Part shown: positions 21,283-25,790 of the stretch, piece by piece
Position numbering within the stretch: position 1 is the stretch's first letter
Layout of the letters: the number at the start of each line of letters is the position of its first letter
Assembly: GCA_910588495.1 (NCBI GenBank)
Contig: CAJUPU010000040.1
Span: 1 to 25,790 of the forward strand
DNA length: 25,790 bases
Source of the DNA: an uncultured Oscillospiraceae bacterium
GTDB lineage: Bacteria; Bacillota; Clostridia; Oscillospirales; Oscillospiraceae
Direction of reading: 5' to 3'
Notes under the pieces: model-generated
Told to the model about the DNA's origin: nothing
What the model saw: the letters and a program-made list of their open reading frames with translations, nothing else
Database searches by the model: none
Position numbers and translations under genes: made by a program

Positions 21283-22914
21283 ATGGGTAAACGGGTATAC
21301 TGTCTTTACCGGGTCTCCACCAAAGGCCAGGTGGAAAAGGACGACATCCCGATGCAGAAGCAGCGGTGCCGGGAGTTTGCCGCAGAGAAGGGATGGACTA
21401 TCGCGCGTGAATTCTCTGAGAAAGGCATTTCGGGTTTCAAGGTGTCTGCCAAGGATCGGGACGCTATCCAGGAGATCCAGCGGGATGCGGCGCAGGACAA
21501 ATTCGACATCCTCCTGGTGTTCATGTTCGACCGCCTGGGCCGGAAGGAGGATGAGACGCCTTTTGTGGTGGAGTGGTTCGTTCAAAACGGCATTGAGGTC
21601 TGGAGCGCCGAGGAGGGTCAGCAGAGGTTTGACAACCACGTGGACAAGCTGATGAACTACATCCGATACTGGCAGGCGTCGGGGGAGAGCCTCAAAACCT
21701 CCGTCCGGACCAAAACCAGGCTGGCCCAGATCGTACAGGAGGGGCGCTTCCGTGGGGGAAGCGCCCCGTTTGGTTATAAGCTGGTGAAAAATGGGCGGGT
21801 GGGCAAGAAGAACAAGGAGCTTTATGACATTGAGGTGGAACCCACCGAGGCCATGGTGGTGCGGGAAATATTCGACCTGGCGGATCGGTTTGGCTATGGC
21901 GGGCGGCGCATCTCCTCCGAACTCATTGCTAAAGGAATCAAAAATGAGCGAACGGGCGAACATTTCCACTACTCATCCATCCAGAACATCCTGCGCAACA
22001 TCATGTATGTGGGCATCCTGCGCAGCGGGGAGGCCCGATCTGAAATCATCCCGGAACTCCAGGTCATTTCCCAGGAGCAGTATGATCGTGTGGCGAAAGG
22101 CCGATCCCAGCAATCCGCTGAATGTGAGCGCAAATGCGCGGCACGGTGGGAAGAGGAAATTGTGCTGGTAGACGGCGTCCAAACTACGGTCAGCCGCCCG
22201 CCCCGGATCAGCCCAAGGAAAAACGTGGGCCGGGCGCTGCTGTCCGGCAACGTGTATTGCGGCCACTGTGGTGGCCGCATTCTTGCGTCTACCGCCTGCC
22301 GGAGCCACGATCCCAACGACCGGGTTTCCATCTACAAATGCTATAATCGGACCCAGCACAAAACCCTCTGTAATGGCCCGACCACCTACCGGGCTGAGCG
22401 GGTAGACGCGGTGGTGGAAGCGCTCCTGCGGAATATCTTTGAGCGGGCCAGGGCGGTCAACGAGAGTGAGCTGATCCAGCAGCAGGTGCAGGAGACCGCC
22501 GCCCAGTGCAGGCAGAAGCTGCGTAAAGCCCAGGCGGAGCATACCAAGGCCCTGCGGGAGCTGGCGAAATGGGAGAACCTCATGCTGGATTCCATTGAAG
22601 GCACGTGTGTGTTCTCTCCGGAACAGATCAAGCGGCGTATGGATACAGTGCAGGAAACAGTGGCCGGATTGGCCGAGCAAATCGATGCGTTGAAAGACCA
22701 GGCAGCGGAATCGGAGTATGCGGCCAAGGAGATCCGGGAAAGCCACCAAAGGCTGCTGTCCTGGGCGGAGCTGTTTGACACGGCGTCAGTTGAGGAAAAG
22801 AAGATGATTGCGTCCTATCTCATCAAGGCTGTTACCTTGACCCGGGATTATGGGATCGAGGTGGAGTTCAGCGTGTCCGAGGCCCAGTACCTGGGCGGGA
22901 TGGAGATGGGGTAG
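21283..22914 (+). CDS. Large serine recombinase
   Basis: The protein has 543 aa. The resolvase catalytic domain starts with LYRVST, placing the nucleophile at Ser12, and continues with VFMFDRLGRKEDE. The recombinase domain follows (GGSAPFGYKL ... GYGGRRISSELI, then SSIQNILRNIMYVG). A zinc ribbon (CGHCGGRI with later Cys residues) comes next. A long coiled coil from about residue 405 to 490 precedes the C-terminal part. This is the full architecture of integrases/transposases such as TnpX. The start at 21283 follows GGGGGAGGGG. It ends in TAG. It should mobilise the surrounding accessory DNA, but no matching ends were recognised in the window. Confidence 0.92.
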   Translation: MGKRVYCLYRVSTKGQVEKDDIPMQKQRCREFAAEKGWTIAREFSEKGISGFKVSAKDRDAIQEIQRDAAQDKFDILLVFMFDRLGRKEDETPFVVEWFVQNGIEVWSAEEGQQRFDNHVDKLMNYIRYWQASGESLKTSVRTKTRLAQIVQEGRFRGGSAPFGYKLVKNGRVGKKNKELYDIEVEPTEAMVVREIFDLADRFGYGGRRISSELIAKGIKNERTGEHFHYSSIQNILRNIMYVGILRSGEARSEIIPELQVISQEQYDRVAKGRSQQSAECERKCAARWEEEIVLVDGVQTTVSRPPRISPRKNVGRALLSGNVYCGHCGGRILASTACRSHDPNDRVSIYKCYNRTQHKTLCNGPTTYRAERVDAVVEALLRNIFERARAVNESELIQQQVQETAAQCRQKLRKAQAEHTKALRELAKWENLMLDSIEGTCVFSPEQIKRRMDTVQETVAGLAEQIDALKDQAAESEYAAKEIRESHQRLLSWAELFDTASVEEKKMIASYLIKAVTLTRDYGIEVEFSVSEAQYLGGMEMG

Positions 22915-23013
22915 AGGGGAGCACTCGCAGATCCTCTCAGATCCTCCCAAAAAATTGTGGACGTGACCGCAAAGCTGTGATAGAATAAAGTGAACGAAGG
23001 TGAGGATTTGGAC

Positions 23014-23487
23014 ATGGAAACTACAGTAGCCCAGGGGTTGCACACTACGGATGACAGTGCGGGTTACGATGCCGCCTGCAAGCGTGTCCTGTCTGAAAAG
23101 GCGATCCTGGCGCGAATCATGAAGTCCTGCCTGGAAGAATACAAGGAGTGCGATGTCAATGACATTGCTGAGAAGTACATAGAAGGCCAGCCCCAGGTTT
23201 CTGCCCTCCCAGTGCTGCCGGACGAGGTCAGCACAGTCATCAGTGGAATGGACACGGAGGACAAATCTGTGCACGAGGGGTCGGTCACCTATGACATTCG
23301 GTTCCGAGCCATAGCCCCCAGCTCCGGGGAGCAGATCGCCCTCATCATCAACGTGGAGGCGCAAAATGATTTCTATCCAGGCTATCCGCTGATCAAGCGG
23401 GGCATATACTATTGCAGCCGAATGAGCCAACGAACTCTTGAAACCATTGCGGCACAACGGATTGCGGATTTTATTTCCCTCTTTTGA
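23014..23487 (+). pseudogene. Rpn/PD-(D/E)XK nuclease-family protein, 3'-truncated
   Basis: The frame has 157 codons from the ATG at 23014 (GGTGAGGA 8 nt upstream); a GTG at 22990 is less likely. The N-terminal two thirds match the Clostridial PD-(D/E)XK nuclease-family transposase (recombination-promoting nuclease type): YDAACKRVLSEKAILARI, VTYDIRFRAIAP, then the active-site strand IINVEAQNDFYPGYPL and YYCSRM. Family members normally continue well beyond this point; here the sequence changes after about 23434 and stops within 20 codons. The truncation lies just before the integrative element, so it could mark that element's left junction. Confidence 0.7.
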
Positions 23488-23502
23488 TAACGATTTGATA
23501 AC
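23483..23502. repeat. Tandem 9-bp direct repeat
   Basis: TTTGATAAC occurs at 23483-23491 and 23494-23502. It sits in the AT-rich gap before the integrase module and could be an integrase or excisionase arm site. The remaining gap to 23604 holds no gene. Confidence 0.4.
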
Positions 23503-23604
23503 ATCCTCTATAAGCCGTATTATTCTGTAATTATTCTAATCCCATGGTGAATTGCAGATGATAGATTTTCCGTTGTGGCTTATAGGTGGCAAAATCCATA
23601 TTAG

Positions 23605-23645
23605 AAAGCCCTTACCGATGGCAATGTCGGTAAGGGCTTTTTGCT
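23605..23645. terminator. Intrinsic terminator between the truncated nuclease and the HTH repressor
   Basis: A 14-bp perfect stem (23605-23618 with 23627-23640) is followed by TTTTT on the + strand. It also lies directly downstream of the - strand repressor gene, so it can serve both. Confidence 0.75.
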
Positions 23646-23650
23646 GTCTG

Positions 23651-24181
23651 TCAGTCTTTGCCCAGCCTGTTTTTGAAGGCTGCTGTCAGGGCGTCGCTCA
23701 ATTCCTTGGATGGGACTTTGACCCATCTCCGGGTGGTGTCATATTGGGGGTAGTTGTATCGCCAGCGGTCATAGTCCTCCCTGGTAATCTCCCCGGCCTC
23801 CAACTTCTTGGCCTGCTCCGCCCATGCGGACAGCATTTCAAGCATATCAACATAGGTCTTGCCTCTGGACTTATCCAGCCTCAAACAAATTTCGCCGTCA
23901 ATCTCTCCGATGGTCAGACCCCGAATGTCCTCCAAGGCAAAGAGGGTGTGCATGAGGCCAATGTCACTGTCTATGTCGGGGACGGTCAAGGCATCGGTGG
24001 AGACTTCAAAGAAGCCCGCCAGCGTCCTGGTCAGGTCGGCCTTGGGGGTGCGGCTCCCGGTTTCATACTGCGCCATACGCACATCGGCGGAGCGTTCCGG
24101 GAACCCCACCACCTGACCGAGATACTTCTGCGTGACACCTTTCTTATTGCGGAAAAAGCGAATACGTTCACCAATCGCCAT
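23651..24181 (-). CDS. HTH (XRE-type) repressor of the integrative element
   Basis: The protein has 176 aa. An N-terminal Cro/C1 helix-turn-helix (residues about 1-60: GERIRFFRNKKGVTQKYLG ... YETGSRTPKADL) is followed by a C-terminal helical domain with no recognised motif. The start is the ATG at 24181 (MAIGER); the frame extends upstream across the promoter, so the longer version is rejected. It is transcribed away from the excisionase and integrase from its own strong promoter. By analogy with similar modules it should repress xis/int through the palindrome between the promoters. Confidence 0.85.
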   Translation of the reverse strand: MAIGERIRFFRNKKGVTQKYLGQVVGFPERSADVRMAQYETGSRTPKADLTRTLAGFFEVSTDALTVPDIDSDIGLMHTLFALEDIRGLTIGEIDGEICLRLDKSRGKTYVDMLEMLSAWAEQAKKLEAGEITREDYDRWRYNYPQYDTTRRWVKVPSKELSDALTAAFKNRLGKD

Positions 24182-24218
24182 AACTGCCAACTCCAATCTA
24201 TGTAATGGGGACACTTGG

Positions 24219-24247
24219 AGTATAACAGATATGTTTAGAACTGTCAA
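24219..24247 (-). promoter_or_regulatory. Sigma-A promoter of the HTH repressor
   Basis: A perfect TTGACA (24247-24242) and TATACT (24224-24219) have a 17-bp spacer. Confidence 0.88.
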
Positions 24248-24250
24248 GCG

Positions 24251-24276
24251 AAATATAAATAAATTTGTTTATATTT
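24251..24276. promoter_or_regulatory. Palindromic operator candidate between divergent promoters
   Basis: AAATATAAA (24251-24259) and TTTATATTT (24268-24276) form a 9-bp inverted repeat with an 8-bp spacer. It lies exactly between the two -35 boxes and is a likely repressor site. Confidence 0.5.
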
Positions 24277-24291
24277 TCTTCTTGGAAAGCC

Positions 24292-24320
24292 TTGACATAA
24301 CGGAATAGAGTTAGTATAAT
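24292..24320 (+). promoter_or_regulatory. Sigma-A promoter of xis-int
   Basis: A perfect TTGACA (24292-24297) and perfect TATAAT (24315-24320) have a 17-bp spacer. An inverted repeat TAACGCT/AGCGTTA (24326-24332, 24341-24347) lies at the predicted start site and could be a second operator or a 5' hairpin. Confidence 0.92.
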
Positions 24321-24371
24321 GAAGCTAACGCTAAACAAATAGCGTTATTATTCAAGAAAGGAGGAACCAGC

Positions 24372-24575
24372 ATGGAGAACAAGTTTATCCGGGTGGACGA
24401 GGTAGCGGACGAGCTGGGCGTGTCGAGGCCCTACGCCTACAAGCTCATTCGGCAGCTCAACGAGGAACTGAAAGGAAAGGGCTTCATCACCATTGCGGGG
24501 CGGGTCAACCGCCAGTATTTCAACGAACGGCTCTACGGGGCCGGAAAGGAAGTGAACGAAAATGCCGGTATTTAA
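24372..24575 (+). CDS. xis: Excisionase
   Basis: The protein has 67 aa, a MerR/Xis-type winged helix: IRVDEVADELGVSRPYAYKLIR is the helix-turn-helix, followed by a basic wing (GRVNRQYF). The start at 24372 has a textbook AAAGGAGG site. It overlaps the integrase start by 14 nt, so the two are coupled. By family knowledge it bends DNA at the attachment site and directs the integrase towards excision. Confidence 0.85.
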   Translation: MENKFIRVDEVADELGVSRPYAYKLIRQLNEELKGKGFITIAGRVNRQYFNERLYGAGKEVNENAGI

Positions 24576-25635
24576 GGACGAAAAGCGGGGCACATGGTAC
24601 GTCATGGCGTGGTATCGGGACTGGACGGGGGAGCGTAAGCAGAAGTGCAAGCGGGGCTTTCCCACCAAGCGGGAGGCCCAGGACTGGGAGCGCAGCTTTC
24701 AAATGCAGACCGCCGCCGACATGGATATGACCTTTGAAGCCTTTGTGGAGCTTTACACCAAGGATGTGCGGCCCCGGCTGAAAGAGAACACCTGGCTGAC
24801 AAAGGAGAACATCATCCAGAAAAAGATTCTGCCCTACTTCGGAAAGCGGAAAATCAGCGAAATCACCACCAAAGACGTGATTTCATGGCAAAACGAACTG
24901 TTGGCCTGCCGAGACAAAAGGGGTAAACCCTACTCTCAGACCTATCTTAAAACCGTACACACCCAGCTCAGCGCCATCTTTAACCACGCTGTCCGTTTCT
25001 ATGAGCTGCGCTCCAACCCCGCCGCCAACGCCGGGAACATGGGGACGGATGAAGGGACGGAGATGCAATTCTGGACAAAGGAGGAGTATCTGAAATTTGC
25101 TGAGACGATGAGGGACAGGCCCCTCTCCTACCACGCCTTTGAAATGCTTTACTGGTGTGGTCTGCGGCTGGGGGAGTTGCTGGCCCTCACCCCTGGGGAC
25201 TTCAACTTTGAGGCCGGGACGGTGAAGATCAGCAAGTCCTATCAGCGGATTCATGGTGAGGATGTAATCACTACCCCGAAAACCAAGAAAAGCAACCGCA
25301 CCATCAAGATGCCCAATTTCCTCTGTGTCGAGATGAAGGACTATCTGGGGAGGCTCTATGGGATTAAGAAGAAAGACCGCATCTTTGCCTTTACAAAATG
25401 CCATCTCCACCATGAGATGGACAGGGGTGCAAAGGCGGCGGGCGTGAAGCGTATCAGAATCCACGACCTCAGACATTCGCACATTTCGCTTCTGATTGAC
25501 ATGGGCTTCTCGGCGGTGGCGATTGCTGACCGGGTGGGCCATGAGAATATCGAAATCACCTACCGCTACGCCCACCTGTTTCCGTCCAAGCAGACGGAAA
25601 TGGCAGATAAATTGAATACGGAAAGGAGTATTTAA
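24562..25635 (+). CDS. int: Tyrosine integrase
   Basis: The protein has 357 aa. An N-terminal arm-binding region (GTWYVMAWYRD ... GFPTKREAQDWE) precedes the SAM-like core-binding domain (about 58-150) and the catalytic domain. Catalytic residues are visible: Arg202 (GLRLGE), the Lys of TKKSNR (about 242), His301 and Arg304 (HDLRHSH), His327 (GHENIEIT) and the nucleophile Tyr336 (RYAH). This is the Tn916-like phage-integrase family and it is intact. It overlaps xis. Transcription continues into the next gene, so the element extends beyond the window to the right. Confidence 0.95.
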   Translation: MPVFKDEKRGTWYVMAWYRDWTGERKQKCKRGFPTKREAQDWERSFQMQTAADMDMTFEAFVELYTKDVRPRLKENTWLTKENIIQKKILPYFGKRKISEITTKDVISWQNELLACRDKRGKPYSQTYLKTVHTQLSAIFNHAVRFYELRSNPAANAGNMGTDEGTEMQFWTKEEYLKFAETMRDRPLSYHAFEMLYWCGLRLGELLALTPGDFNFEAGTVKISKSYQRIHGEDVITTPKTKKSNRTIKMPNFLCVEMKDYLGRLYGIKKKDRIFAFTKCHLHHEMDRGAKAAGVKRIRIHDLRHSHISLLIDMGFSAVAIADRVGHENIEITYRYAHLFPSKQTEMADKLNTERSI

Positions 25636-25642
25636 TCAGTTG

Positions 25643-25790
25643 ATGGATTTTCAGAATACGAAAGGGACTGTCCCGATTCCGTCTGTTGGCGCAGACAGGG
25701 AACAGCCCATTTCACAAATATGTACCACGGACAGCATATCAGAAGCGGCTACCGAAAACAACCCCCAGGATGAAAGTATGGAGGATATTC
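25643..25790 (+). CDS. Unknown protein of the integrative element, 5' part only
   Basis: The open frame runs from an ATG at 25643 to the window edge without a stop (49 codons). It starts 8 bp after the integrase. AAAGGAG lies further upstream than usual (about 15 nt), so a different start is possible. The first residues (MDFQNTKGTVPIPS) are polar and match nothing I recognise. The rest is outside the window, so the frame may also prove not to be a gene. Confidence 0.4.
   Translation, partial: MDFQNTKGTVPIPSVGADREQPISQICTTDSISEAATENNPQDESMEDI

Noticed and set aside
22928..22946. Tandem repeat CAGATCCTC as a CRISPR-like or att repeat
   Set aside because: There are only two copies, 1 bp apart, with no further spacing pattern, so it is not a CRISPR. 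No CRISPR array was seen anywhere in the window.

Overview
The window is GC-rich and comes from an endospore-forming Firmicute. It carries a complete spoIIA operon, a T-box-controlled valS and strong GC bias at third codon positions, which together suggest a gut Clostridium of the Oscillospiraceae type (Flavonifractor/Intestinimonas-like). That placement is inference; no rRNA or other phylogenetic marker is present.

Layout. (1) 1-8.55 kb is an intact housekeeping block: a lipoprotein, glnS and an MGMT-like gene on +, then sigF, spoIIAB, spoIIAA, valS and a YcxB-like membrane protein on -. The last two follow a valine T-box leader. (2) 8.6-17.35 kb, all on -, is a molybdoenzyme locus. In transcription order it holds a 5'-truncated pyridine nucleotide-disulfide oxidoreductase, a DmsA-like molybdopterin catalytic subunit, a DmsB-like ferredoxin subunit, a frameshifted MmgE/PrpD gene, a maleate-isomerase/Asp-Glu-racemase-like gene, a structured leader resembling the Moco riboswitch, an ECF-transporter-like S component, a small signal-anchored protein and a kinase-MobA fusion. 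A short DapA-like tail lies beyond them. The last two operon genes are each interrupted by a single in-frame TAG, and neighbouring genes are linked by 4-nt ATGA overlaps. (3) 17.34-18.95 kb is an IS110-family element whose left end contains a foldable candidate bridge RNA. Its right end abuts the truncated oxidoreductase. (4) 18.95-19.4 kb has no convincing gene but is packed with strong hairpins. (5) 19.5-23.5 kb is accessory DNA: a metallophosphoesterase, an AbrB-like protein, a 52-aa gene, a large serine recombinase and a truncated Rpn-type nuclease. (6) 23.6 kb to the window end is the start of an integrative element: an HTH repressor divergent from an excisionase and a tyrosine integrase, then a gene that runs off the edge.

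How the genes work together. Blocks 1 and 6 look functional. In block 2, a Mo/W-bis-pterin reductase with its iron-sulfur partner and an NADH-type oxidoreductase sits beside enzymes that act on small (di)carboxylates (PrpD and racemase folds). The downstream genes could serve cofactor maturation or uptake under a Moco-sensing leader. The damage (truncation, frameshift, two ambers, a gene remnant) is confined to this block. The simplest reading is a decaying catabolic operon; amber suppression or recoding and sequencing error are alternatives that can be tested.
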